Source: Allobacillus salarius (lineage in GTDB: Bacteria; Bacillota; Bacilli; Bacillales; Alkalibacillaceae). From it: a stretch of DNA of 64,000 nucleotides. The DNA lies in the NCBI RefSeq assembly GCF_007559425.1, contig NZ_VMHE01000001.1:62001-126000 (forward strand), given 5' to 3'. Below, piece by piece: positions 46,766 through 55,571 of this stretch (position 1 is the first letter of the stretch; every line of letters starts with the position of its first letter). The notes under the pieces are model-generated. The model was not told where the DNA came from, did not search any database, and saw nothing but the letters and a program-made list of their open reading frames with translations. The translations under genes and the position numbers were made by a program.

Positions 46766-47353
46766 TTATAAGCTCCTTTGCCTTCGATAATAAAAGAATC
46801 GATCAATTAATAGTGCCCCTACAGTGGAAACCAATGTTGCCATAATGGTTGCTCCCACAATTTCAGTCGGTGCAATGGAATCATATTTCATTCGAATCGC
46901 AATCATAGTCGTCGGTATTAACGTCACACTAGAGGTATTCAGTGCTAAAAAAGTGATCATTGATCTTGAAGCATCCGTCCGGTTATTGTTCAACTTCTTC
47001 AATGATTGCATGGCTTTAATGCCAAATGGTGTAGCGGCATGGCCGAGACCAAAAATGTTTGAAGAAAAGTTCGATAAAATATAGCCCATGGCAGGGTGAT
47101 CTGGTGGAATCTCAGGAAATAACCGCGTGAATAATGGGCGAAATAACTTTGCTAGCTTGTCCAGCAATCCCGCTTCTTCTGCAATTTGCATGAGACCTAA
47201 CCAAAATACCAAAACACTGACGAGTGTGATCGTTAAGGCAACTGCTTCTTCTGCGCCAGTAAAAACAGCTTCATTGACTTCTTCCATTGTCCCATTGAAT
47301 AAGGCATAAATAATTCCGATTGCTGCTAATCCGGCCCATATGATATTTACCAT
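46766..47353 (-). CDS. spmA: Spore maturation protein A
   Basis: A 195-residue membrane protein of the same Gate family, with the LGLMQIAEEAGLLDKLAKL and GHAATPFGIKAMQ stretches. It overlaps the dacB end by 7 bases. SpmA and SpmB are needed for full spore core dehydration, probably with DacB. Confidence 0.94.
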   Translation of the reverse strand: MVNIIWAGLAAIGIIYALFNGTMEEVNEAVFTGAEEAVALTITLVSVLVFWLGLMQIAEEAGLLDKLAKLFRPLFTRLFPEIPPDHPAMGYILSNFSSNIFGLGHAATPFGIKAMQSLKKLNNNRTDASRSMITFLALNTSSVTLIPTTMIAIRMKYDSIAPTEIVGATIMATLVSTVGALLIDRFFYYRRQRSL

Positions 47354-48243
47354 ACGGACGCCCCCTGCAATTGACGGAACGTTTCGATATAAAGATCAAA
47401 TAAATTAGATTGATTGGCTTCTGCTTGAATCGGCACATTTGGCTTCTTCGCTAATTCTTGAAAAGCATAATCATAAAGTTTTTTGTGGTCATTCCAATCA
47501 TCTGAGGCATTAAGCGTTACTACGACAATTGCTTGATCTTCATATTCAGCTGTCGTAACGAGGGTTCGACCAGCTTTTTTTGTAAAGCCTGTTTTTCCTC
47601 CTGTACAGTATTCACCATAAGTGGTTAGTAGTTTGTTTTTATTGAACCAATAATAGTCTCCATTTTTCGGTAAGTGCTTTTCTGTTCCGAAGATTTTTTT
47701 GAATTGATCATTCTCGTTCATTGCATGCGCTGTAATCAATGCCATATCATAAGCGCTTGAATAATGATTTTCCTCTTCCAGGCCATGTGAATTTTTAAAT
47801 GAACTGTTTTCCATACCGATCCAATCAGCTGTTTCATTCATCAGAAAAGCAAAGCCCTCTACACTTCCGCCCACATGCTCTGCAATCGCAGTAGCTGCAT
47901 CGTTACCTGAACGAAGCATAAGCCCGTAGATTAAATCTTCAAGTGTATAGAGTTGATTCTCTTTCGTGTAAATGGATGAACCTTCCATCATGGATGCTTT
48001 TTTTGAAATACGCACTCGGTGGTCTAAATCACCATATTCTAAAGCGACAAAGGCAGTAACAATTTTAGTGATGCTTGCTATAGAGGATCTCTCATTCATC
48101 TGTTTTCCATAGAGGACCTCCATTGTATTCATATCAAGTACAACAGCCTTCTCTGCGGATATATCTGGAGCAGCGTCACTTCCATATGGATTGATAAACA
48201 ATATCAGGAGAATCAATAAGGTAAAAATGGCTAGCTTTTTCAT
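47347..48243 (-). CDS. dacB: D-alanyl-D-alanine carboxypeptidase DacB (PBP5*)
   Basis: A 298-residue low-molecular-weight penicillin-binding protein that trims cortex peptidoglycan stems in the mother cell. Signal peptide at the N-terminus, then SITK (serine of SxxK), SGN and KTG motifs in order. It is shorter than the 382-residue B. subtilis DacB and lacks most of the C-terminal domain. The start at 48243 is chosen over an ATG five codons upstream; both have weak sites. Confidence 0.92.
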   Translation of the reverse strand: MKKLAIFTLLILLILFINPYGSDAAPDISAEKAVVLDMNTMEVLYGKQMNERSSIASITKIVTAFVALEYGDLDHRVRISKKASMMEGSSIYTKENQLYTLEDLIYGLMLRSGNDAATAIAEHVGGSVEGFAFLMNETADWIGMENSSFKNSHGLEEENHYSSAYDMALITAHAMNENDQFKKIFGTEKHLPKNGDYYWFNKNKLLTTYGEYCTGGKTGFTKKAGRTLVTTAEYEDQAIVVVTLNASDDWNDHKKLYDYAFQELAKKPNVPIQAEANQSNLFDLYIETFRQLQGASVW

Positions 48244-48283
48244 TGTTCGATTCCACATCCATTCATGCTTGTCTAGTTATTAA

Positions 48284-48314
48284 AAGATATGAACCACTTC
48301 TCACTGATATGAAT
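48284..48314 (-). promoter_or_regulatory. Sigma-E-like promoter of dacB-spmAB
   Basis: ATTCATAT and CATATCTT 15 bases apart, matching a sigma-E layout (CATANNNT type -10), 40 bases before dacB. It agrees with the known mother-cell expression of this operon. Confidence 0.5.
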
Positions 48315-48410
48315 CCATCATTGAAATAAGGTTAAGCAATAAAGAATGATGTGATGAATCTGAAAAATTGTTCGGTCTGTGCCTTAAAGTTGGAAATACT
48401 TCCACAATAT

Positions 48411-48449
48411 AAAAAAACCGAACTAAAAATCATTGATTTCAGTTCGGGT
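48411..48449 (-). terminator. Terminator after ypuI
   Basis: The stem CCGAACT / AGTTCGG with inner complementary A/T bases, followed by seven T on the minus strand; it lies 40 bases past the ypuI stop. Confidence 0.88.
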
Positions 48450-48489
48450 TGATCACAGCCTATCCTTTTTTAGTCACGATTTAAGTGTA

Positions 48490-48957
48490 CTAGGATATTT
48501 CTTGTGAAAAATATTCTAATTGGTTTCGTAAATCTAGGAATATTGGTTCAAGCTCTCGAGTTAGTTGAGTAATTTCCTCTCCAGGATTTTCTATAAAGTC
48601 AATGGCATCTTTATTTTGATAAGATGCTCGGCTGTCCTCAAACCACAAATCAACGGTGGGCGAAAAGAATGAATTTACACATTTCAGATTAATACCTCTT
48701 AATATTCGATCGATGTTCTTGGCATCAATTGTTTTACCGTTTGTAAATGGGTAAATCGCTCTCTTGCCTTCCGTAGAATAGGCTTCTAGAAGTCTGAATT
48801 GTTTAATGACTCGTTGGATATATTCTTCACTTAAGTCTTTATTGCTATTTGCCAAGTGATTAGCCGAATGGCGATTGTGAAAGTCTTCTAGAATCGATTC
48901 TATACGTCCAAGCTCTTCAAAAACTTTTTGCGCTTGAGACCTTCTTCCTGTACGCAT
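48490..48957 (-). CDS. ypuI: YpuI, DUF3907 protein
   Basis: A 155-residue soluble, helical protein of the YpuI/DUF3907 family; B. subtilis YpuI has about 179 residues. No motif gives a function. It lies between dacB and scpB, as in B. subtilis. AAGGGGG lies 13 bases before the ATG, a longer than usual spacing with no other in-frame start between. Confidence 0.8.
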   Translation of the reverse strand: MRTGRRSQAQKVFEELGRIESILEDFHNRHSANHLANSNKDLSEEYIQRVIKQFRLLEAYSTEGKRAIYPFTNGKTIDAKNIDRILRGINLKCVNSFFSPTVDLWFEDSRASYQNKDAIDFIENPGEEITQLTRELEPIFLDLRNQLEYFSQEIS

Positions 48958-48981
48958 TGGTTCGTAGGGACCCCCTTAATA

Positions 48982-49572
48982 TTATTGAGCTGCTTTTTCA
49001 TTCTCATCAGCCAGTTCAGTAAAAAATAAATCGGATTCCATTAATGTTTGATCTAAATCTTCTTCCGTAAGTGGTGGTAAGTCATCTAACGAAGTTAATC
49101 CGAAGAATGTCAAAAATTCTCTTGTCGTTTGATATAGAATCGGCCGTCCACTCGTATCTTTTCTTCCGGCTTCTTCTATTAAATATCGCGACATTAACGT
49201 TTGAACTGGCCCATCACACTTCACACCACGAATTTCTTCCATTTCAACTTTCGTGATTGGCTGTTTATAAGCTACAATCGCTAATGTTTCCAAAGATGCC
49301 TGAGATAATCTTGACGATACATTTGACTGTTGCATTTTTTCATAATAAACAGCGTGATCCGGTTTAGTCGTCAGATAATGGATGCCCCTTACTTCTAAAA
49401 TAGATAAACCACGTTGTCCATGTTCATAATCATATTTTAATTCATTCAATAATAATGTAATAGCATCCTCATCTATTTCAAGAATATTCTTGATTTGTTT
49501 ATTTGATAACCCTTCATCACCTGAAACAAACAATAAACCTTCCAGGACACCCTTCATTTCATTTAACTCCAT
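48982..49572 (-). CDS. scpB: Segregation and condensation protein B
   Basis: A 196-residue kleisin-associated winged-helix protein that forms the Smc-ScpA-ScpB condensin. The core EIRGVKCDGPVQTL and RPILYQTTREFLTFFGL are typical. The gene directly follows scpA (stop and start adjoin). Confidence 0.96.
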   Translation of the reverse strand: MELNEMKGVLEGLLFVSGDEGLSNKQIKNILEIDEDAITLLLNELKYDYEHGQRGLSILEVRGIHYLTTKPDHAVYYEKMQQSNVSSRLSQASLETLAIVAYKQPITKVEMEEIRGVKCDGPVQTLMSRYLIEEAGRKDTSGRPILYQTTREFLTFFGLTSLDDLPPLTEEDLDQTLMESDLFFTELADENEKAAQ

Positions 49573-50319
49573 TTATATTTCCCCCGTCAACTGGACCGTT
49601 ATTGAGTCGAAATTATGGTTTTGGATACAGATGATTTTCATACCTTTCATCAACTCTAAGATAGCAAGAAAAGTCGCAACAACTTCCACTCTCTTCTGAT
49701 AAGAAAAGAGCTCTTCAAATGTCCTTTTCCCACGATATTTCATTAACGTATTTAAAATTTCATCCATTCTTTTTTCAATCGAGATTTCTTGCCTCTGTAC
49801 AGTTGTTTCCATCGGTTCCAGCAATTGTTTTCTGCGTAAAACCTTTTGAAAAGCTTGTGTCAGATCAACAATATCTAATTCATTACTTCTCTCAACCTTT
49901 GTCTCATTTTGATAAACGGAAAGGTCGGTTGCCGGTCGCATATGCGTGCGAAGTTGTTCTTGCTCTCTTTCTTTTAATTCAGTGGCAGCTTCCTTAAACT
50001 TACGATACTCGATCAGCTTTGCAATGAGTTCATCGCGTAAGTCCTCTTCATACTCGTCCTCCATTTCCACATCTTGCTTTGGTAAAAGCATCTGACTCTT
50101 GATGGCCAGTAGTGTTGCAGCCATGACTAAGTACTCGCTGGCAATGTCCAACTGAAGTTCTTGCATTGTACGTATGTAATTCATATACTGATCCGCAACA
50201 TCTTTTAAAGGTACGTCGTATATATCGATTTCATATTGATTGACTAAATGTAATAATAAATCTAGTGGACCTTCAAAGGTATCGAATTTTACTTGATAGG
50301 TTTGATTGGACAAATGCAT
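49573..50319 (-). CDS. scpA: Segregation and condensation protein A
   Basis: A kleisin subunit of the Smc complex, 248 residues from the ATG at 50319. FEGPLDLLLHLVNQYEIDIYDVPL near the N-terminus is the family signature, and the C-terminal winged helix is intact. The TTG two codons later has a better-spaced AAAGAG site, so the true start may be 50313. Divergent from ypuF. Confidence 0.95.
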   Translation of the reverse strand: MHLSNQTYQVKFDTFEGPLDLLLHLVNQYEIDIYDVPLKDVADQYMNYIRTMQELQLDIASEYLVMAATLLAIKSQMLLPKQDVEMEDEYEEDLRDELIAKLIEYRKFKEAATELKEREQEQLRTHMRPATDLSVYQNETKVERSNELDIVDLTQAFQKVLRRKQLLEPMETTVQRQEISIEKRMDEILNTLMKYRGKRTFEELFSYQKRVEVVATFLAILELMKGMKIICIQNHNFDSITVQLTGEI

Positions 50320-50401
50320 CACTCTTTCGATGGCCGAGAGTTTATATTGAAATCTTATCAAACTTTCGAGTGAAAAGGAATAACAATGAGGGAGATAACT
50401 T

Positions 50402-50878
50402 ATGTATCCGAAACAATATCTTGAATATCTCTATGAATTCCATTATACAAGAGACTATTTTGAGTGTCATGAAGTGTTAGAAGATTTTTGGAAAAATGAG
50501 ACGGAAATGAAGCGAAATTCGGTTTGGACAGGATTGATTCAATTAGCTGTTGGCTTGTATCATTATAGACGAGGAAACATAGTCGGGGCGAAAAAATTGA
50601 TCGATAGTTGCTATGAGAAGTTATGGAAGCATCAAGGTGATTTAATTCAACTAGGATTATCTAACCAACGCCTAATTGATCTGATTTCTACGATCCAATA
50701 TCAGATTCAAAATAACGTACCGTATAAAAGCGTTGACTTACCAATTGTTAATAAGAAATTGCAAGACAGGCTTTGTCGCTTGGCAATACAAAAAGATAAT
50801 CAAGCGGAATACGCTTATCAGGTTTCGGATGAACGGATCGTCCATCGGCATTTAAAAGAATTTCGTGATGACATATAA
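50402..50878 (+). CDS. ypuF: YpuF, DUF309 protein
   Basis: A 158-residue protein of DUF309 with the conserved DYFECHEVLEDFWK and WTGLIQLAVGLYHYRRGN stretches, forming a helical bundle. GAGGGAGATAACTT gives a ribosome site before the ATG. Divergent from scpA and convergent with ribT, as in B. subtilis. No function is known. Confidence 0.88.
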   Translation: MYPKQYLEYLYEFHYTRDYFECHEVLEDFWKNETEMKRNSVWTGLIQLAVGLYHYRRGNIVGAKKLIDSCYEKLWKHQGDLIQLGLSNQRLIDLISTIQYQIQNNVPYKSVDLPIVNKKLQDRLCRLAIQKDNQAEYAYQVSDERIVHRHLKEFRDDI

Positions 50879-50976
50879 AAATAAGGTGGTTTTTAACTTT
50901 ATAAAAAAACTAATATAGTGTGGCGGAAATACCCGCTTCGGAAATATACTGCGCTTTTACCCACAGGGCATAAGGC

Positions 50977-51001
50977 GACATCTGCGATAAATCGCAGTGT
51001 C
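50977..51001 (-). repeat. Hairpin of the second inserted module
   Basis: Nearly perfect hairpin, GACATCTGCGAT pairing with ATCGCAGTGTC, absent from copy 1. Confidence 0.65.
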
Positions 51002-51069
51002 TTCTATATCGCGGGCAGCTGTTGAGCCTCCTCGTGCTTCGCACTGCGGGGTCTCACCTAGGTTTTGCT

Positions 51070-51130
51070 CCCGACGCCCAGGACGGGCTAGTGTCAACGT
51101 TGGCCACAGGACGTGGCCGCATTTAGTTGA
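51070..51130 (-). ncRNA. Twin GUCCU-loop hairpins, Bacillaceae-1 RNA-like
   Basis: On the minus strand, GGCCAC-GUCCU-GUGGCC (51102-51118) and GCCC-GUCCU-GGGC (51076-51088) are two hairpins with the same five-base loop; the first sits in a larger stem closed by TCAAC / GTTGA (51094-51130). Two terminal loops with RUCCU is the described hallmark of the Bacillaceae-1 RNA motif. Recognised from memory of that description, not from a covariance search. Confidence 0.55.
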
Positions 51131-51249
51131 CCGCAGAAGTCTCCGTATATTTCCTACGCTAAATTAGATTGTTATTTCTGTTACTGATTTACTACACTAA
51201 GTTGTGGATTTAAATCAATATTAAAAATCATAAAAACCGACATGTCTAT

Positions 51250-51299
51250 ATAAAACAAACTGTCCAATCTACTCATTACAAAAGTAAATTGGACAGTTT
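51250..51299 (-). terminator. Terminator after ribT
   Basis: The perfect 12-bp stem AAACTGTCCAAT / ATTGGACAGTTT with a 19-base loop followed by GTTTTATA on the minus strand, 3 bases past the ribT stop. Confidence 0.85.
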
Positions 51300-51301
51300 A
51301 T

Positions 51302-51646
51302 TTATTCTTCTTGGCAAGCTTCAAAAAATTCATTGGTGAATTCATTTCCGCAAACGTGGCGCTCGTCATATAGCTCTTTCACTGCTTGAACCATCTTTTT
51401 ACCGATACCTTGGTTTCGATAAGACGGATTTACGCTAATGTGCTGAACGACAACTTTATCGTCTTCAAAGCAGACACCAATTGTTCCTAGTACTTCTTCT
51501 TCTTTCCACAAGTACAATTGCCAATCTTCGTTACTTTCGTACTCATTTATTGTTTCTTGTAGTTTCTTCACCTGTTTTTCTTCGGGCATAAAAGAAAGAA
51601 GTCCCATGGCAATTTTTTCAAAGCTCTTTTTAAACTTGATTAACAT
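51302..51646 (-). CDS. ribT: RibT-like GNAT acetyltransferase
   Basis: A 114-residue GNAT-fold protein; HISVNPSYRNQGIGKKMV holds the acetyl-CoA pyrophosphate loop (RNQGIG). It matches RibT, the last gene of the riboflavin operon in B. subtilis, by sequence and by place beside ypuF. The other rib genes and the FMN riboswitch are missing: the next gene upstream is ppiB. The substrate is unknown. Confidence 0.85.
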   Translation of the reverse strand: MLIKFKKSFEKIAMGLLSFMPEEKQVKKLQETINEYESNEDWQLYLWKEEEVLGTIGVCFEDDKVVVQHISVNPSYRNQGIGKKMVQAVKELYDERHVCGNEFTNEFFEACQEE

Positions 51647-51801
51647 ATTAACCCCTCTTTAACAAAAGGATTTTTACAATCCTTCAATCTTTGAGAATTT
51701 CATGGAAGATAATTCAATGTAAAATTCACAAAAAAAAGTTTGTCGAGTAGTAATAGTAACACCATTTTGTCCAAAAAATCAAGGTTCAATACGTTGGTGT
51801 T

Positions 51802-52233
51802 CTATTCTTCGATTGTCACCTTTTGCATGACGTCGCCAACTTTTACGCGGTCGACAACATCCATTCCATCTACAACTTTTCCAAATACAGTATGCACACC
51901 GTCAAGATGTGGTTGTGCTTCAAAACAAATAAAGAACTGGCTTCCACCAGTATCTTTACCGGCATGTGCCATCGATAAAGATCCTCTTTCATGCTTGTTC
52001 GGATTACCTTCTGTTTCACATTTAATTGTATATCCTGGTCCACCTGTACCATTACCATTTGGATCTCCGCCTTGAATGACGAATCCTGGAATCACTCGGT
52101 GAAATGTTAACCCATCATAAAAGTTTTTATTTGCTAGGCTGACAAAGTTTTCAACTGTTCCTGGAGCATCTTCTTCAAATAAATCAATCTTAATTTGTTC
52201 ACCGTTTTCAAATTGAATCGTTGCTTTTTTCAT
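51802..52233 (-). CDS. ppiB: Peptidyl-prolyl cis-trans isomerase (cyclophilin)
   Basis: A 143-residue cyclophilin speeding cis-trans proline isomerisation in the cytosol. [15 protein letters not shown] and the GSQFFI core are present. The ATG has GGAGGAATAG upstream and lies 20 bases after lysA, so lysA-ppiB are one unit. In B. subtilis ppiB lies next to the riboflavin operon. Confidence 0.96.
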   Translation of the reverse strand: MKKATIQFENGEQIKIDLFEEDAPGTVENFVSLANKNFYDGLTFHRVIPGFVIQGGDPNGNGTGGPGYTIKCETEGNPNKHERGSLSMAHAGKDTGGSQFFICFEAQPHLDGVHTVFGKVVDGMDVVDRVKVGDVMQKVTIEE

Positions 52234-52253
52234 TTTCTATTCCTCCAATTAGT

Positions 52254-53531
52254 TTATTCATAGCTTAAATCAAACCGGGTTAAGTCCGTGTACTTTTCAC
52301 GTTTGACAACGAGCTGATCTTTTCCATTTTCAACAAATACAACCGCTGCTTTAGGAAAACGATTGTAATGACTTGCCATCGCGTACCCATAAGCGCCAGT
52401 CGAAAATACAGCTAAAAAGTCACCTGATTCGATTGCAGGGGTTTTTAAGTCCCAAATAAGCATATCACCAGACTCACAACATTTGCCAGCAATTGATACT
52501 TCTTCGATCAATGGATCATTTATTTTATTTGCGACAACCGCTTGGTACTTAGCTTGGTATAGTGCTGGCCGAATATTATCTGTCATGCCACCGTCTACGG
52601 ATACATATTTTCGAACATTTTCAACTTCTTTCAATGATCCAATGGTATATAACGTAATGCCCGCATCACCAACAATAGACCTGCCTGGCTCAATCCAAAT
52701 CTCAGGAATGGACAAACTTAATCTTTGCGCTTCAGCTTTGACACATTCTGTCAATGTGACGACATATTGATTCAAAGGTAATGGTTGATCGCTTTCCGTA
52801 TACTTAATACCGAAACCACCACCTAAATTGACAACTTCAGCATCATATTGGTATTGATGTTTCCAATGAATGAGTAATTGGAAGAGTTTTTTAATGGCCA
52901 TCTCAAAACCCGTTGTCTCAAATATTTGGGAACCGATGTGTGAATGAATCCCCAATACTCGAAATCGTGGTAGATTAAGTAAACGTTTCAGTGCCTTATC
53001 AGCTTGGTTGCTATTTAGATCAAACCCAAATTTGGAGTCTTCCTGACCAGTCAATATATAGTCATGTGTATGTGCTTCAATCCCTGGTGTGACTCGAAGC
53101 AACACTTGTACCGTTGTATCCAATTCCTCAACCAACGCCTCGAGCAAAGAGATTTCGTGAAAATTATCGACGACAATACAACCAATTCCACATTCGATTG
53201 CCATTCTCAGTTCATCTTCGCTTTTATTATTTCCATGCATATGAATTTTTTCAACAGGGAAACCGGCTTCCAGCGCTGTATGTAATTCACCTTGAGAAAC
53301 GACATCCAAGCTTAACTTTTCTTGCTTAGCCACTTGAAGCATCGCGACTGAAGAGAAAGCTTTGCTTGCATAAGCGACCTGAAAAGGGATGCCAGATTCT
53401 TCAAAAGTCCGGACAAAAGCACGTGCATTCTCTCGTATCTTCTGAACATCATAAACAAACAAAGGTGTGCCATACTTTTCAATTAACTCAATCGAATCAA
53501 TACCACCAATATGCAAATGATTACTACTCAT
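52254..53531 (-). CDS. lysA: Diaminopimelate decarboxylase
   Basis: A 425-residue PLP enzyme making lysine from meso-diaminopimelate. VAYASKAFSS holds the PLP lysine; GGGFGIKY binds the phosphate; GKCCESGD contains the subunit-interface cysteine of the active site. AAAGGTGAG precedes the ATG. It lies beside spoVAF, as in B. subtilis, but with a terminator between. Confidence 0.97.
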   Translation of the reverse strand: MSSNHLHIGGIDSIELIEKYGTPLFVYDVQKIRENARAFVRTFEESGIPFQVAYASKAFSSVAMLQVAKQEKLSLDVVSQGELHTALEAGFPVEKIHMHGNNKSEDELRMAIECGIGCIVVDNFHEISLLEALVEELDTTVQVLLRVTPGIEAHTHDYILTGQEDSKFGFDLNSNQADKALKRLLNLPRFRVLGIHSHIGSQIFETTGFEMAIKKLFQLLIHWKHQYQYDAEVVNLGGGFGIKYTESDQPLPLNQYVVTLTECVKAEAQRLSLSIPEIWIEPGRSIVGDAGITLYTIGSLKEVENVRKYVSVDGGMTDNIRPALYQAKYQAVVANKINDPLIEEVSIAGKCCESGDMLIWDLKTPAIESGDFLAVFSTGAYGYAMASHYNRFPKAAVVFVENGKDQLVVKREKYTDLTRFDLSYE

Positions 53532-53660
53532 TAATTATCTCACCTTTTCTCTCTGAAGCAAAGCTAATAGAAATAATTTATCATAAATGCGATACTCTTT
53601 TCAATTTTAAACGCAGTTTTCATGGCAGCAATCATAGAAGTCCAACCTTCTTAACCAGCA

Positions 53661-53694
53661 AAAATAAAGCGACCAAATGAATTACTGGTCGCTC
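53661..53694 (-). terminator. Terminator after spoVAF
   Basis: The perfect 8-bp stem AGCGACCA / TGGTCGCT with a 10-base loop followed by TTATTTTTG on the minus strand. Confidence 0.85.
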
Positions 53695-53713
53695 TGATTT
53701 AATCAGATTTCAA

Positions 53714-55201
53714 TTATTTTGTATTTTCGCCTTTAGGCATTCTTGTTGCTGATTGAGGGTGAACGATACTCGGGCGGAACCGTTGATGTGGAACTGTCAT
53801 CCGGATGAATACATGCCAAAGTGCTCTTCCGTTGAATGGAATTAATGGCCAAAAATACGGTGTATTCATTGAGATGGTTCTTACTAAATGAAGCAAGTAC
53901 AAAGTTACGCCGACCATAAATCCAGTTGCTCCCCAGATCGATACAGCGATGACCAACATAATTCTCGCCAATTTATTCGCAACACCAAGTTCATGACTTG
54001 GTGTGGAATACGTACCGATTGCGCTTATTGCTACATATAAAATAATCTCCGGACTAAATAAACCAACTGTAATTGCGATTTCGCCAATCAACACCGCAGC
54101 AATTAAACCCATAGCCGTCGATAAGGCGGTCGGTGTGTGAATGGCCGCTATCCTCATAAATTCCAGCCCGACATCTGCCAGTAAGACTTGCACAATGATC
54201 GGCAAATTTCCTTCTTCTTTCAATCCGATAAATGATAATTCAGGGGGTAAATATTCGGGTTGTGTCGCGAATAACACCCATAACGGCAATAAAAAGATTG
54301 ACAATATAACACCGAAAAATCGAACCCAACGAATAAACGTTCCGACGGACGGAACTTGTCGACTCTCTTCCGCATGTTGAACATGGTGAAAGAATGTTGT
54401 TGGGGTAATCATCACACTCGGTGATGTGTCCACATAAATTAGGACATGACCTTCAAACAAGTGGGCTGAAGCGACATCAGGTCTTTCTGTATAGCGTACT
54501 AATGGAAACGGATTAATGCTTTGTGAAACGAGAAATTCTTCCAATGATTTATCGGACATCGCCATGCCATCTACATTAATTTTGTTAATCTCTTTTTTAA
54601 TGACTTCAACTAAACCGGGATCTGCAATGTCTTTTAAATAAGCCACGGAGACATCTGTTTTTGACCGTTCTCCGACTCGCATAATTTCCATGCGTAGTCG
54701 CTCATCTCGTACCCTTCTTCTTGTTAAACCTGCATTCTCAATAATGTTTTCCGTAAAACCATCACGCGCACCTCGTACGACCTTTTCTGTATCCGGTTCT
54801 TCCGGCCCTCGACCCGGGTAATTCCTTACATCAACAACAAGTGCGAAAGGTTCCCCATCGATCGTCACTACCACTAGCCCTGCTAATAATTGATTAATGG
54901 CATCATCATAGGTTTTAAACTCTTCTACTTGATGGTTCATCAGTCGGTTTTTTATGATTTCGGCCAATTTCCGTTTTTCCGACTCAAAATCATTGATTTC
55001 TACCAGTTTCTTGATGATTTCAATCGTATATTCAGAATCGGTCAATCCATTCACAAAATAAAGATCCACATCATGCTCTAATACTGAAAGTGTGCGCCTT
55101 CCCACATCAAACGAGGTTCCAATACCTAATAGGTCTCCAAATACTTTACGACTCTTCTTAATCGAAGCATCAATTGTTTTACCTTTAACATCTTGAGCCA
55201 T
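53714..55201 (-). CDS. spoVAF: Stage V sporulation protein AF (GerA family)
   Basis: A 495-residue protein of the GerA A-subunit family: a soluble N-terminal domain (to about residue 250), then about five membrane helices and a basic C-terminus ending RMPKGENTK. PFPLVRYTERPD is the usual signature. It sits at the 3' end of the spoVA operon and is thought to act with the SpoVA channel in germination. Confidence 0.95.
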   Translation of the reverse strand: MAQDVKGKTIDASIKKSRKVFGDLLGIGTSFDVGRRTLSVLEHDVDLYFVNGLTDSEYTIEIIKKLVEINDFESEKRKLAEIIKNRLMNHQVEEFKTYDDAINQLLAGLVVVTIDGEPFALVVDVRNYPGRGPEEPDTEKVVRGARDGFTENIIENAGLTRRRVRDERLRMEIMRVGERSKTDVSVAYLKDIADPGLVEVIKKEINKINVDGMAMSDKSLEEFLVSQSINPFPLVRYTERPDVASAHLFEGHVLIYVDTSPSVMITPTTFFHHVQHAEESRQVPSVGTFIRWVRFFGVILSIFLLPLWVLFATQPEYLPPELSFIGLKEEGNLPIIVQVLLADVGLEFMRIAAIHTPTALSTAMGLIAAVLIGEIAITVGLFSPEIILYVAISAIGTYSTPSHELGVANKLARIMLVIAVSIWGATGFMVGVTLYLLHLVRTISMNTPYFWPLIPFNGRALWHVFIRMTVPHQRFRPSIVHPQSATRMPKGENTK

Positions 55202-55214
55202 ATAATTACCCCTT

Positions 55215-55571
55215 CTAGCCTTTTGGTTTAAAAATTAAGGCAATGATAAATCCAAATAAAATAGCAGAAGAAATACCTGCGGATGTCAATTGAAAAATTC
55301 CTACCGCTATACCCATAAATCCATGTTCTTCAGATTGAGCCATGGCTCCATGAAGGAGATTATGTCCAAAGCTCGTAATTGGTACAGTCGCTCCCGCACC
55401 AGCAAACTCGATTAGCTTGTCATATAAATCAAATCCGTCTAATACGGCTCCAGCGACAACAAAAGAAGACATGACGTGCGCTGGGGTAAGCTTTGCGACA
55501 TCAAATAATAATTGACCTATGACGCAGATTGCTCCACCAACTAAAAAAGCCCATAAAAACTGTAAAATCAT
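55215..55571 (-). CDS. spoVAE: Stage V sporulation protein AE (SpoVAEb)
   Basis: A 118-residue membrane protein with four spans, one component of the SpoVA channel that moves dipicolinate. [20 protein letters not shown] is a family motif. The ATG at 55571 overlaps the spoVAD stop by one base, with GGGTGAAAG upstream; a longer frame upstream is not used. The SpoVAEa part found in some Bacilli is not present. Confidence 0.92.
   Translation of the reverse strand: MILQFLWAFLVGGAICVIGQLLFDVAKLTPAHVMSSFVVAGAVLDGFDLYDKLIEFAGAGATVPITSFGHNLLHGAMAQSEEHGFMGIAVGIFQLTSAGISSAILFGFIIALIFKPKG

Larger units (their letters stand above)
50940..51154 (-). repeat. Structured intergenic repeat, copy 2 (long form with two inserted modules)
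   Basis: A 215-base element with exact 10-bp inverted ends GGAAATATAC (50940-50949) and GTATATTTCC (51145-51154). Read on the minus strand, it begins like copy 1 (AAATATACGGAGACTTCTGCGG), then has an added module (about 51070-51130), the 49-bp core shared with copy 1 (51014-51062), a second added module (about 50955-51012) and the common AAAGCGCAGTATATTTCC end. It fills the gap between ypuF and ribT. Confidence 0.8.

Noticed and set aside
51647..51801. Possible FMN riboswitch between ribT and ppiB
   Set aside because: No RFN-type conserved segments are found; the stretch is simple AT-rich sequence.
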